Shown piece after piece: positions 55,882 through 64,000 of a DNA stretch of 64,000 nt. The notes under the pieces are model-generated. The model was not told the DNA's origin, did not search any database, and worked only from the letters and a program-made list of their open reading frames with translations. Source of the stretch: Phaeobacter italicus (GTDB taxonomy: Bacteria > Pseudomonadota > Alphaproteobacteria > Rhodobacterales > Rhodobacteraceae); contig NZ_CVRM01000037.1 in the NCBI RefSeq assembly GCF_001258055.1, positions 62,001 to 126,000 on the forward strand. The letters run 5' to 3'. The translations under genes and the position numbers were made by a program. The first letter of the stretch is position 1. Each line of letters opens with the position of its first letter.

Positions 55882-57783
55882 TCATGCGACGCCTGTCGCT
55901 TGCGGTTGGTCATCGAATGGCCAGCTGACCCCCTCTTCATTGAAGTCTTCCCAGCGCGGCTCTTCCAACGGGTCAGGCAGGTCCGGCGCAGAGGGTTCAG
56001 CCATCGACGTAGTTGCAATAGGTCCCCCAGAATGAAACGCAGGCTCAATTGATGCAGGCGCATCAAGCAAGACGAATTGTCCGACAATCTGATTGAGAGC
56101 CCGAGTTTCACCATTCATTCTACGGATGGCGCCGCTTGCCTCCTCGACCATCGCGGCATTTTGCTGGGTCACGGTATCTAGCTGTGCCACGCCGACATTG
56201 ATCTCGTTCAATCCCTGTGCCTGATCTGCTGCTTCGCTGGAGATGCCGGAAATCAGCTCTGCAATGCTGTTGACCTGTTCGACCACCTGCGTCAGCGCGG
56301 TTCCCACGCTGCCAACCTTTTCGACGCCTTCCTCAACGGTTTTCACACTTGAGCTGATCAGTTGCTTGATTTCGTTGGCAGCATCCGAGGACCGCTGAGC
56401 CAAGGCCCGCACTTCAGAGGCCACCACCGCGAACCCGCGCCCCACCTCACCCGCGCGGGCAGCTTCAACACCCGCATTCAGCGCCAAAAGATTGGTTTGA
56501 AAGGCGATATCATCGATCACCCCGATGATTTGGGAAATCTGACCAGAGGACCGTTCTATCTCGGTCATTGCCTCCATGGCTCCCTCGACCACCTGACCGC
56601 TGTGCTCAACATCTTTGCGGGCGGTGCCAACGGCCTCTTCGACCTTTTCCGCATTTCCGGCAGATGTGCGCACGCTCGCTGTCATCTCCTCCAGGGCGGC
56701 GGCAGTCTGTTCAAGCGTTGCCGCCTGGCTTTCAGTGCGGCCTGACATATCGTCGGAGGCGGAGCGAATATCGCCAGACTGCGCGTCAATGGCCGCAGCT
56801 GCCTGCACAACCCGTGCCAGAACCGCATTCAACTGATCTACGGTTTCGTTGTAATTCTGCCGAAGCTGATCATAGTCGCCTTCGAACTGTTCATCGATGC
56901 GATGACTGAAATCCCCCTCTGCGAGGCGGCGCAATCCCCTCTTCAGTCGGCCAATCACTCTTTCGTTTTCGGCGCGCAGGGCGCTCTGGCGTTCCAGTTC
57001 CTCCATGACACGGCCAGAAACACGATCCACGTCGCGGGCGATCAGGCCAAATTCATCTGAACGCATCCGATCTGCGACCTTCAAGCCGAGATCGCCTTCA
57101 GCAACCTCATGCAGCGCGGCACGCATGCGGGCGACCGGCCTGACAATATTGAGGATCATTTTCCGGGCGTTGTAGATCGAAGTCACAATCAGAACCCCAG
57201 ACACACCAAGCAGAATGTAAAGCAGCACCATGTCATGGGCGCGGGCCGACTTTGCCGTGATCTCCGCATTGGCCTCGATATCCTTGCCAATTGGCAAATA
57301 GCGCTCCTTGAATGCTGTATACTCAACCTCAAATGCACCCATTCTTGCCTCCGCATCGGCCGGATCGTTAACGGCAAGAGCCGCAATGGCGTTTGCTTCT
57401 GCAACCAACTTATCCACGAGGGAGACGAGGGCCGCCAATTGGCCCTCCGCCTGCGCAGGCAATTCAGCGGCCTGTAAATCAGTCAGCGCTTGTGTTAGCT
57501 GCCGACCCGCCTGGTCAACTGAATTGCGAACCTCCTGCCGTTGAACGGCCATCATGTCACCGCCACTGGCCACCAATAGCGCGACACCGCCATGCAGGCG
57601 TTCTGCAAGGAGAGACACAGAGAGCTCCTTGCGGACGGCATCAGTCACCCGTATCTGGCGCTCCAACTCCTGCTCGCTTTGCCAGAGACTGTAAACTGCG
57701 ATTGCGGCAAGGATCAGGATGGCCGCAACTGAAACAACGCCCGACAATACAAAACGGGCACGGATCGAAATTGATCGAAACAT
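55882..57783 (-). CDS. Methyl-accepting chemotaxis protein
   Basis: A 633-residue chemoreceptor: TM1 at about 10-30, a periplasmic helical sensor domain (30-185), TM2 about 190-210, HAMP (211-265 and a second linker), and the cytoplasmic signalling domain with the conserved hairpin tip [39 protein letters not shown]. The tail holds RWEDF, similar to the CheR-binding NWETF pentapeptide, but about 19 residues before the end. The start at 57783 ([11 protein letters not shown]) opens TM1; ATG 57810 would add nine residues. The ligand is unknown. Confidence 0.92.
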   Translation of the reverse strand: MFRSISIRARFVLSGVVSVAAILILAAIAVYSLWQSEQELERQIRVTDAVRKELSVSLLAERLHGGVALLVASGGDMMAVQRQEVRNSVDQAGRQLTQALTDLQAAELPAQAEGQLAALVSLVDKLVAEANAIAALAVNDPADAEARMGAFEVEYTAFKERYLPIGKDIEANAEITAKSARAHDMVLLYILLGVSGVLIVTSIYNARKMILNIVRPVARMRAALHEVAEGDLGLKVADRMRSDEFGLIARDVDRVSGRVMEELERQSALRAENERVIGRLKRGLRRLAEGDFSHRIDEQFEGDYDQLRQNYNETVDQLNAVLARVVQAAAAIDAQSGDIRSASDDMSGRTESQAATLEQTAAALEEMTASVRTSAGNAEKVEEAVGTARKDVEHSGQVVEGAMEAMTEIERSSGQISQIIGVIDDIAFQTNLLALNAGVEAARAGEVGRGFAVVASEVRALAQRSSDAANEIKQLISSSVKTVEEGVEKVGSVGTALTQVVEQVNSIAELISGISSEAADQAQGLNEINVGVAQLDTVTQQNAAMVEEASGAIRRMNGETRALNQIVGQFVLLDAPASIEPAFHSGGPIATTSMAEPSAPDLPDPLEEPRWEDFNEEGVSWPFDDQPQATGVA

Positions 57784-57922
57784 AACATACACACCCCAAG
57801 GTTGAGACATGGCAACTCTGCACCCGAAGAGTTAAAATTCCGAAAACCCCGCGATTGCTGGTCAAATCCACCCCACTCTGCCATAGCTGAGCCAAACAAT
57901 CCGCAACGCGAAAGCCTGGCTC

Positions 57923-58798
57923 ATGACACAGATCATTTCCTCCCTTGCCGAGGTCTCTCATCAATACAAAGCCCTGTTCGTTGATCTTTGGGGCTGTGTT
58001 CACAACGGCATCACAGCCTACCCCGAGGCGGTCGCTGCCCTGCAGAGCTATCGCGCCGATGGCGGCATCGTCGTACTGGTCACCAACTCCCCCAAGCCCC
58101 GTGCCGGCGTTGCGGCACAGTTGGGTGAATTTGGCGTTCCGGCCGATGCCTATGACACCATTGCGACCTCAGGCGACTCTGCGCGCGCGGCGATGTTGAG
58201 CGGTGCAGTGGGCGAGAAGGTTTATTTCATGGGAGAGTGGGAGCGTGACGCTGGCTTCTTTGAACCCATGAAAGTGATCGAAAACCCTGTAGAAATCACC
58301 CGCGTGCCGCTGAAGGACGCCGAAGGCATCGTCTGCTGCGGCCCCTTTGACACGATGGCCGATCCAGACGTCAATCGTGCTGATTTTCTGTATGCCAAAC
58401 AGATGGGCATGAAACTCTTGTGCGCGAACCCGGACATCGTGGTTGATCGTGGCGAGGTGCGGGAATGGTGTGCAGGGGCCCTGGCCAAGCTTTACACCGA
58501 AATGGGCGGAGAGAGCCTCTACTTTGGAAAACCGCATCCGCCGATCTACGACTTGGCACGCCGGCGCCTCGCGGAACTGGGCCAGGAGATCGCCGACAGC
58601 GAGATCATGGCGATCGGAGACGGCCCCCACACCGACATCGCCGGCGCGATGGGAGAGGGTCTGGACTCACTCTTCATCACAGGTGGACTTGCGGCCAAAG
58701 AAACGAAAACCGACCACCAACCAGATGCAGACGCGCTAAGCGCCTATCTGGAAAAAGAAAAATCTGCACCGACCTATTCGATCGGCAAATTGCGCTAA
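57923..58798 (+). CDS. HAD-superfamily hydrolase (TIGR01459 type)
   Basis: A 291-residue class IIA HAD protein. The nucleophile motif is FVDLWGCVHNG (Asp21), followed by LVTNSPKPRAGV (motif II) and AIGDGPHTDIAGAMGEGLDSLFITGG (motif IV). The position two after the nucleophile Asp is Trp instead of Asp, a trait of this family, so it may lack the usual acid/base. Related to NagD, but with unknown substrate. A short GTxxx-rich hairpin follows the gene. Confidence 0.82.
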   Translation: MTQIISSLAEVSHQYKALFVDLWGCVHNGITAYPEAVAALQSYRADGGIVVLVTNSPKPRAGVAAQLGEFGVPADAYDTIATSGDSARAAMLSGAVGEKVYFMGEWERDAGFFEPMKVIENPVEITRVPLKDAEGIVCCGPFDTMADPDVNRADFLYAKQMGMKLLCANPDIVVDRGEVREWCAGALAKLYTEMGGESLYFGKPHPPIYDLARRRLAELGQEIADSEIMAIGDGPHTDIAGAMGEGLDSLFITGGLAAKETKTDHQPDADALSAYLEKEKSAPTYSIGKLR

Positions 58799-58822
58799 CG
58801 CAGAAAACACTTGATTTTCTGC
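58799..58822 (+). terminator. Hairpin after the HAD gene
   Basis: Arms CGCAGAAAA and TTTTCTGCG around 6 bases. A second stem, AAAATTACCCC/GGGGTGATTTT (58837-58870), follows before the maoC-like gene. Confidence 0.6.
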
Positions 58823-58920
58823 GACTGCGAAGTAATAAAATTACCCCAATGGATTATCTGGGGTGATTTTGTTGCGGCATGATCCCGCTTCTCCCGGAGG
58901 CCTACAATCGGGAGAAGCAC

Positions 58921-59364
58921 ATGTTGGACAACTTTCCACGCGGCACAATCTGCATCGAAGATATCGAGATGGGTATGGTGCGGTATCTGCGCAAAGAGAT
59001 CACCGACAAGGACATTGAGATGTTCGCGGAGGTATCCACCGACCACAACCCCGTTCACCTGGACGAATCCTATGCGCAGGACACCATGTTTCAGGGCCGC
59101 ATCGCCCACGGCATGCTGACTGCGGGTCTGATCTCGGCGGTGATCGGGGAGCAGCTGCCCGGCCACGGCACAATCTACATGAGCCAGTCGCTGAAGTTTC
59201 TCGCACCGGTGCGGCCAGGTGATCTGGTTCTGGCCGAGGTAGAGGTCACAGGCATCGAAATCGACAAACGCCGGGTAAAGCTGGACTGCCGCTGCATGGT
59301 CGAGGGCAAAAAGGTTCTTGTCGGCGAGGCCATGGTCATGGCGCCGTCGCGCAAGTTCGACTAG
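58921..59364 (+). CDS. MaoC family dehydratase
   Basis: A 147-residue hot-dog-fold protein with the R-hydratase motif: FAEVSTDHNPVHLDESYA carries the catalytic Asp and His, and RIAHGMLTAGLISAVIGEQLPGHGTIYMSQSLKFLAPVRPGD is the family core. It resembles (R)-specific enoyl-CoA hydratases linking beta-oxidation to PHA synthesis, or an acyl-CoA dehydratase. ATG 58921 follows GGAGAAG. The context gives no substrate. Confidence 0.85.
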   Translation: MLDNFPRGTICIEDIEMGMVRYLRKEITDKDIEMFAEVSTDHNPVHLDESYAQDTMFQGRIAHGMLTAGLISAVIGEQLPGHGTIYMSQSLKFLAPVRPGDLVLAEVEVTGIEIDKRRVKLDCRCMVEGKKVLVGEAMVMAPSRKFD

Positions 59365-59427
59365 GTCACCTGGCCGCAACCAAGCATGGCCCTTGCAACA
59401 GGGTGCTCGCGCCGCTAGGCAAGGCCC

Positions 59428-60360
59428 ATGCGCATTATCCGTGACTTCCAGTTCGTCGACCCGCAGGACCGTGGTGCTTCTGCCGCCATCGGCAACTTTG
59501 ATGGTGTCCACCGCGGCCATCAATCCGTGATCGACCTTGCCCGCAACGCGGTGCCAGATGCCCCGCTGGGCGTGATGACATTTGAACCCCACCCGCGTGA
59601 GTTCTTTGCCCCCGACGCCCCGGCATTTCGACTGATGTCCGCAGAGGCCCGCGCCTCTCGGCTGGAAAAGCTGGGCGTGGAGCGACTGTATCAGTTGAAC
59701 TTCAATGCCGCGCTGTCCGGCCTTTCGCCAGAGGGCTTTGCCCGCAAGGTCATCGCTGACGGCCTGGGCCTGCGCCATGTGGTGGTGGGATCGGATTTTT
59801 GCTTTGGCAAGGGCCGTGCAGGGACCGCAGAAGACCTGCAGCGTTTTGGTGCCGAGATGGGGTTTGGCGTGACCATTGCGCCGTTGATGGAATATTCCGA
59901 GGACACGGTCTCTTCTACCGCGATCCGCCGAGCCCTGAGCGACGGCCGCCCGCGCGATGCGGCGAATATGCTCGGCCATTGGCATCGCATCGAAGGCGAA
60001 GTAATCGGAGGAGAGCAACGCGGCCGCGAGTTGGGCTATCCGACGGCAAACATGTCCATCGATGGACTGCACCAGCCTGCCTTTGGCGTCTATGCCGTGC
60101 TTGTTGATGTTCTGGATGGCCCCAACAAGGGCAGTTATCACGGCGCAGCCTCCGTCGGAGTGCGGCCCATGTTTGATGGCAGCCACCCGAATATCGAGAC
60201 CTTTCTCTTTGACTTCACCGGCAACCTTTACGGGGCGACACTCTCTGTCGGACTGGTCGAGTACCTGCGCCCTGAAATGACGTTTGACGGGCTCGATGGT
60301 TTGCTCGCCCAGATGGAGGCCGACTGCGAGAAGGCCCGCAATATCCTGAGCGCGCTATGA
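59428..60360 (+). CDS. ribF: Bifunctional riboflavin kinase/FAD synthetase
   Basis: A 310-residue enzyme making FMN and then FAD from riboflavin and ATP. The FAD-synthetase half has AAIGNFDGVHRGHQSVI and VVGSDFCFGKGRAGT; the kinase half (from about residue 190) has GEQRGRELGYPTANM and a PNIETFLFDF motif. Length is usual. Its stop overlaps the ycgN-like gene by 4 bp (ATGA). Confidence 0.96.
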   Translation: MRIIRDFQFVDPQDRGASAAIGNFDGVHRGHQSVIDLARNAVPDAPLGVMTFEPHPREFFAPDAPAFRLMSAEARASRLEKLGVERLYQLNFNAALSGLSPEGFARKVIADGLGLRHVVVGSDFCFGKGRAGTAEDLQRFGAEMGFGVTIAPLMEYSEDTVSSTAIRRALSDGRPRDAANMLGHWHRIEGEVIGGEQRGRELGYPTANMSIDGLHQPAFGVYAVLVDVLDGPNKGSYHGAASVGVRPMFDGSHPNIETFLFDFTGNLYGATLSVGLVEYLRPEMTFDGLDGLLAQMEADCEKARNILSAL

Positions 60361-60827
60361 GCGAAGGCATTGATCGCAAGGGGCTCGCCAAGCGGTTCTG
60401 GGAAAAGAAACCGCTCAGCCAGCTGAATGACAAAGAGTGGGAAGCGCTCTGTGATGGCTGCGGCAAATGCTGCCTGAACAAACTGGAAGATGAAGACACA
60501 GGCGAAGTCGCGCTGACGCGTGTGGCCTGTCGGCTGCTGGACGATGCGACTTGCCGCTGTGTCCACTATGAGATCCGGCATCAATTCGTGCCTGAATGCA
60601 TCGTCCTGAAACCAGACAATCTCGACACCCACGCCTATTGGATGCCGCAGACCTGCGCGTATCGCCTGCTGTGGGAAGGCAAGCCGCTACCACAATGGCA
60701 CCCCCTGCTGACGGGCAATCCTGAAACGGTTCATGATGCTGGCGTCTCGGTGCGCGGCTGGACAGTGTCCGAATTTGAAACCCCGGAAGAAGACTGGGAA
60801 GACCACATTATCGAGGAGCCGATTTAA
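60357..60827 (+). CDS. YcgN family cysteine-cluster protein (UPF0260)
   Basis: A 156-residue protein with the UPF0260 zinc- or iron-sulfur-type cysteine pattern: EALCDGCGKCCLNKLED, then VACRLLDDATCRCVHYEIR and PECIVLKP. These eight cysteines look like a metal site. The family is widespread in Proteobacteria with no known activity. It overlaps ribF and the threonine aldolase gene, so all three are coupled. Confidence 0.88.
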   Translation: MSEGIDRKGLAKRFWEKKPLSQLNDKEWEALCDGCGKCCLNKLEDEDTGEVALTRVACRLLDDATCRCVHYEIRHQFVPECIVLKPDNLDTHAYWMPQTCAYRLLWEGKPLPQWHPLLTGNPETVHDAGVSVRGWTVSEFETPEEDWEDHIIEEPI

Positions 60828-61861
60828 TGCATTTTGCCTCAGACAACTCCGGCCCGGCCAGCCCCGAAATCCTGGCCGCCCTTGGCGCTGCCAACAGTGG
60901 CTACGCGATGGGCTATGGCGCCGATGATGAAATGGCCCAGGTCACCGCCCGTATCCGTGATATCTTTGAGGCGCCCGAGGCCGCAGTCTATCTCGTTGCA
61001 ACCGGAACGGCGGCCAATGTGCTTGCCCTGTCGACCCTGACCCAGCCCTGGCAGACCATCTTTTGCACCGGCCCTGCACACATCAATATGGATGAGTGCA
61101 ATGCACCGGAATTCTATGCCGGGGGCGCCAAGCTCACGCTGGTCACCAAGGAAGACAAGATGACACCTGCGTCGCTGCGCGCGGCAATCGAAGGGGAAGA
61201 GACCCGTGGCGTTCACGGCCCCCAGCGAGGGCCTGTGTCGATCACTCAGGTCACTGAGTTCGGTACGGTCTACTCTCAGGAAGAGCTGCGCGCGCTGTGT
61301 GACGTCGCAAAATCCTATGGTTTGCCAGTTCATCTTGATGGTGCACGCTTTGCAAATGCCTTGGTTTCCCTTGGCTGCACACCGGCAGAGATGACCTGGA
61401 AAGCAGGCGTGGATGCCGTGTCTTTTGGCGGCACCAAAAACGGCTGTATGGGTGTGGAGGCCGTGATCTTCTTTGATCCGAGCAAGGCGCAGGAATTTGA
61501 ATACCGCCGCAAGCGTGGCGCGCATTTGTTCTCTAAACATCGCTACCTGTCGGCGCAGATGCTGGCCTATCTGACGGATGATCTCTGGCTGAGGAACGCT
61601 CGCACCGCCAACACGAAAGCGGCCCGTCTCGCCGAGGGGCTGCGCGCGGCGGGGGCTGACTTCAGTCATGACCCCCAGGCCAACATGATCTTTGCCGCTC
61701 TTCCCCGCGCGACCCATCAGAGACTGTTTGATGCGGGCGCCGTCTATCACCTTTGGGATGGTGATCTTGACGGCCCTGCGGATGAAACTGTCACCGCGCG
61801 GTTTGTTTGTGACTGGTCGATTGGTGACGATCAGATTGAGGGTTTTCTCAACCTTCTCTGA
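60827..61861 (+). CDS. ltaE: Low-specificity L-threonine aldolase
   Basis: A 344-residue fold-type I PLP enzyme splitting threonine or allo-threonine to glycine and acetaldehyde. It starts FASDNSGPASPEILAAL, has HLDGARFANALVSLG and the PLP lysine Lys204 in SFGGTKNGCMG, and keeps the small-domain end. The ATG at 60827 overlaps the preceding stop by one base (TAATG). In this context it could supply glycine or act on beta-hydroxy amino acids. Confidence 0.9.
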   Translation: MHFASDNSGPASPEILAALGAANSGYAMGYGADDEMAQVTARIRDIFEAPEAAVYLVATGTAANVLALSTLTQPWQTIFCTGPAHINMDECNAPEFYAGGAKLTLVTKEDKMTPASLRAAIEGEETRGVHGPQRGPVSITQVTEFGTVYSQEELRALCDVAKSYGLPVHLDGARFANALVSLGCTPAEMTWKAGVDAVSFGGTKNGCMGVEAVIFFDPSKAQEFEYRRKRGAHLFSKHRYLSAQMLAYLTDDLWLRNARTANTKAARLAEGLRAAGADFSHDPQANMIFAALPRATHQRLFDAGAVYHLWDGDLDGPADETVTARFVCDWSIGDDQIEGFLNLL

Positions 61862-61885
61862 GCCTTCAGATCACCGTTCAGGCGC

Positions 61886-61918
61886 AAAAGCGACGCAGCC
61901 CGGCTGCGTCGCTTTTTT
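61886..61918. terminator. Bidirectional terminator
   Basis: Arms AGCGACGCAG and CTGCGTCGCT around CCCGG, with A3 and T7 flanks, between convergent genes. Confidence 0.9.
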
Positions 61919-61927
61919 CTTTTCGGA

Positions 61928-62755
61928 TCAGTTCCAGAATGCGCGCAGCAGATCCGCAACGTCCGGTGCATGGGTAATCGGCACCATATGCCCCGCCCCC
62001 GCAATCCTGTGGAAGGTCACATCACCAATCCGTGAGCTAAGCGCTTTGCTCACGACATACATGATTGGCTGCGTCTCGCTCCCGTCAATCACCATTACCG
62101 GCATCTGGAGTTTCTCCAACTGGCCTTCGGCCACCAGACCGGCCTCGTCATCATAGACCTGACTGTCGCACGCCATGACGCCCGGAAAACTGCGCATCAT
62201 GGCCGCCCGGCTCTGTTCAGGAAGATCAGCCCATTTCGGATGGCCCGTTCCCCAGGCGCGGTTAAACAGACGTGTTGCCTGCTCCAAATCGCCAGCGGCA
62301 AAGGTCGAGCGCACTTCAAGATGAGCCTCGCGCATCACCTCCAGCGCCGCCGGGTCGTCCATGCCAGCAGAGGCGAACAATACCGGCTCGATCATGGTGA
62401 GGCTGCGTACCAACTCAGGGCGCGCCTGTGCCATTGCGAGCGCGACAGTCGCGCCGAATGAATGCCCGACAAGGTCGATTGGTCCGCTGTCTGCAAGGCC
62501 CATCGCGTCAATCAATGCCAAGCCCGCGTCCCGGTTGCGCAACTGCAGGATGCCCTCACCATCCCAGTCAGGGCTGCGCCCGTGAGACAAGAGATCAAAG
62601 CCATGCAATGTCGCCTCACTCTCCAGTTCTGCGCCTAGCGCCCGCCAAGCACCGGAATGCGCAAGCGAACAATGAACCGCAAGCACCGGACGCGCCCCTG
62701 AGCCGAAGCTGCGGGCAAAAACCCCCTGGGGTAGATTGCCAATGATTTCATTCAC
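61928..62755 (-). CDS. Alpha/beta-fold hydrolase
   Basis: A 275-residue hydrolase of the alpha/beta fold. Oxyanion loop AVHCSLAHSGAW, nucleophile Ser in LVGHSFGAT, and catalytic His in GAGHMVPITHA are visible. The HGRSPDWDG lid region fits the esterase/epoxide-hydrolase-like group. The GTG at 62755 has GAGG nine bases before it and is preferred; a TTG at 62779 would add eight residues. The substrate is unknown. Confidence 0.82.
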   Translation of the reverse strand: MNEIIGNLPQGVFARSFGSGARPVLAVHCSLAHSGAWRALGAELESEATLHGFDLLSHGRSPDWDGEGILQLRNRDAGLALIDAMGLADSGPIDLVGHSFGATVALAMAQARPELVRSLTMIEPVLFASAGMDDPAALEVMREAHLEVRSTFAAGDLEQATRLFNRAWGTGHPKWADLPEQSRAAMMRSFPGVMACDSQVYDDEAGLVAEGQLEKLQMPVMVIDGSETQPIMYVVSKALSSRIGDVTFHRIAGAGHMVPITHAPDVADLLRAFWN

Positions 62756-62943
62756 CAAGAAAGACCTCTCGATTGCCAAATGCCTGCATCAGATATGCAA
62801 GCACTTGTAATTTGTCGTTTTGTGAACGCAACAGCAGGGCAGATCTTCCGCTTTAATTCTATGCGCGACGTTACGTGCATGTTAAGCGGAGGCCACCATC
62901 ACGAATCTGTCACACTGCCATTGCTGCCTGGGGATAACAGCCA

Positions 62944-63963
62944 ATGCCGACCTTGAACGAACCCAAGCTGATCGCTGGGAACGCCAACCTTCCGCTCGCC
63001 CAATCCATTACGCGCCGCATGTCCATGCACCGGGGCGTCGATCAAGGGCTGGTAGATGCCCGCGTCGAACGCTTCAACGACGGCGAGATTTTCGTAGAAG
63101 TCTATGAAAACGTCCGTGGCGAAGACATGTTCATCATTCAGCCGACTTCGAACCCGGCCAATGACAACCTGATGGAGCTGCTGATCATCGCCGATGCCCT
63201 GCGTCGCTCCTCGGCCCAACGTATCACCGCTGTGATCCCCTACTTCGGCTACGCCCGCCAGGACCGCCGCACAAAAGCACGGACACCGATCTCGGCAAAG
63301 CTGGTCGCCAACATGCTGACCGGCGCCGGCATTGAGCGGATCCTGACGATGGATCTGCACGCCGCTCAGATCCAGGGGTTCTTCGACATTCCCGTCGACA
63401 ACCTCTACGCCTCGCCGATCTTTGCGCTGGATGTGAAAAACCAGTTCAAGGATAGCCTCAGCGATATCATGGTGGTCTCGCCTGACGTCGGCGGCGTGGC
63501 CCGTGCCCGCGAATTGGCAAAACGCATCAATGCGCCTCTCTCCATCGTGGACAAGCGCCGCGAAAAGCCCGGTGAAGTTGCCGAGATGACCGTGATTGGT
63601 GACGTGACCGACAAGATCTGCCTGATCGTTGACGACATGTGCGACACCGCCGGCACGCTTTGCAAGGCGGCACAGGTGCTGTTGGATAATGGCGCACGTG
63701 AAGTCCACGCCTACATCACACACGGCGTCATGAGCGGCCCAGCGGTTGAGCGTGTCACGAATTCTGTCATGAAATCGCTGGTTCTCACCGATACCATTCA
63801 GCCGACCGAAGCCGTTCTTGCCGCGCCGAATATCCGCATTTTGCCAACAGCCCCCCTGTTCACGCAGGCGATCCTGAACATTTGGCACGGCACATCTGTG
63901 TCCTCGCTGTTTGAAGACAAGACCCTGCTGCCGATCTACGAGTCGCTCACCCACGGCGGTTAA
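62944..63963 (+). CDS. prs: Ribose-phosphate pyrophosphokinase
   Basis: A 339-residue enzyme making PRPP from ribose 5-phosphate and ATP, the entry to purine, pyrimidine, His and Trp synthesis. The motifs are [34 protein letters not shown] and the PRPP-binding loop [18 protein letters not shown]. The length is slightly over the typical 315 residues because of an N-terminal extension. The gap before it holds a TGCAT-CAGAT-ATGCA repeat (62785-62799). Confidence 0.95.
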   Translation: MPTLNEPKLIAGNANLPLAQSITRRMSMHRGVDQGLVDARVERFNDGEIFVEVYENVRGEDMFIIQPTSNPANDNLMELLIIADALRRSSAQRITAVIPYFGYARQDRRTKARTPISAKLVANMLTGAGIERILTMDLHAAQIQGFFDIPVDNLYASPIFALDVKNQFKDSLSDIMVVSPDVGGVARARELAKRINAPLSIVDKRREKPGEVAEMTVIGDVTDKICLIVDDMCDTAGTLCKAAQVLLDNGAREVHAYITHGVMSGPAVERVTNSVMKSLVLTDTIQPTEAVLAAPNIRILPTAPLFTQAILNIWHGTSVSSLFEDKTLLPIYESLTHGG

Positions 63964-64000
63964 GCCTACGCGATACGCAAGACATCGATGCGTACCGATT

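Noticed and set aside
58795..60186. 463-codon minus-strand frame across maoC-like and ribF genes
   Set aside because: Antisense artefact; both plus-strand genes have clear family motifs.

Overview
The window is a 64-kb, GC-rich piece of what looks like the core chromosome of an alphaproteobacterium of the Rhodobacteraceae (Roseobacter group, Phaeobacter/Ruegeria-like). This is inferred from family content: DUF1467 beside methylmalonyl-CoA epimerase, DUF1150 beside Hsp20, DUF6455 proteins, UbiK, a Hint-domain protein, a DUF2161 protein, a Mn-dependent pyrophosphatase, an lgt-midA-pgeF operon, a Sat/CysC fusion and a GC-rich 'gggcgctgcccc...cccgggatattt' intergenic repeat. Genus cannot be fixed from this. 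I see no rRNA, tRNA, insertion sequence, prophage or CRISPR array. Genes are densely packed, often with 4-bp ATGA (or TTGA) overlaps, and most convergent pairs share a strong hairpin terminator.

Region 1-10 kb: a CDGSH Fe-S protein and a DCC-family oxidoreductase; three tandem Cys-rich DUF6455 proteins behind an FNR-type site; an IMPACT/YigZ protein coupled to an M48 lipoprotein protease; DUF167, nitroreductase and EI24 proteins; mce with DUF1467; a response regulator followed by a 46-aa membrane peptide; a Tat-exported DUF1501 protein with its DUF1800 partner. 10-20 kb: aspS, pabB and a pabC-like lyase, carB, a LysR regulator divergent from an SHMT-like PLP enzyme, and a secreted S1 peptidase. 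20-31 kb: a gene-free stretch with consecutive hairpins, a marR/adaptor/RND efflux operon, a KAS III enzyme, an HTH protein, thymidine kinase, and a proC/tRNA-binding protein/hydroxyacid dehydrogenase operon.

31-46 kb: YbjN, UbiK, lgt-midA-pgeF, a Hint protein, Lrp divergent from trxB-rraB, then the most unusual gene, an in-frame fusion of a MarR_EPS-like winged helix to sulfate adenylyltransferase/APS kinase, with two palindromes just upstream. Next come a GT10 (fucosyltransferase-type) glycosyltransferase, PhzF, DUF1150/Hsp20 with a heat-shock-type promoter, uraA and purEK. 46-64 kb: a repeat element, a lone phnM with a lipase, an EamA transporter, groESL with a perfect CIRCE element and sigma-70 promoter, DUF2161, ppaC, DUF995, a LuxR solo, a chemoreceptor, a HAD/MaoC/ribF/ycgN/threonine aldolase block, an alpha/beta hydrolase and prs.

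Together the window is mainly housekeeping: nucleotides (carB, purEK, tdk, prs, uraA), cofactors (pabBC, ribF), amino acids (proC, threonine aldolase), protein quality control (groESL, hsp20), redox (trxB) and sulfate activation. No clearly new multi-gene defence or biosynthetic system is visible. The best leads are the HTH-Sat-CysC fusion and its palindromes, the FNR-linked DUF6455 triplet, and the structured gap near 20.8-20.9 kb. All family calls are from sequence recognition alone; no database search was run.
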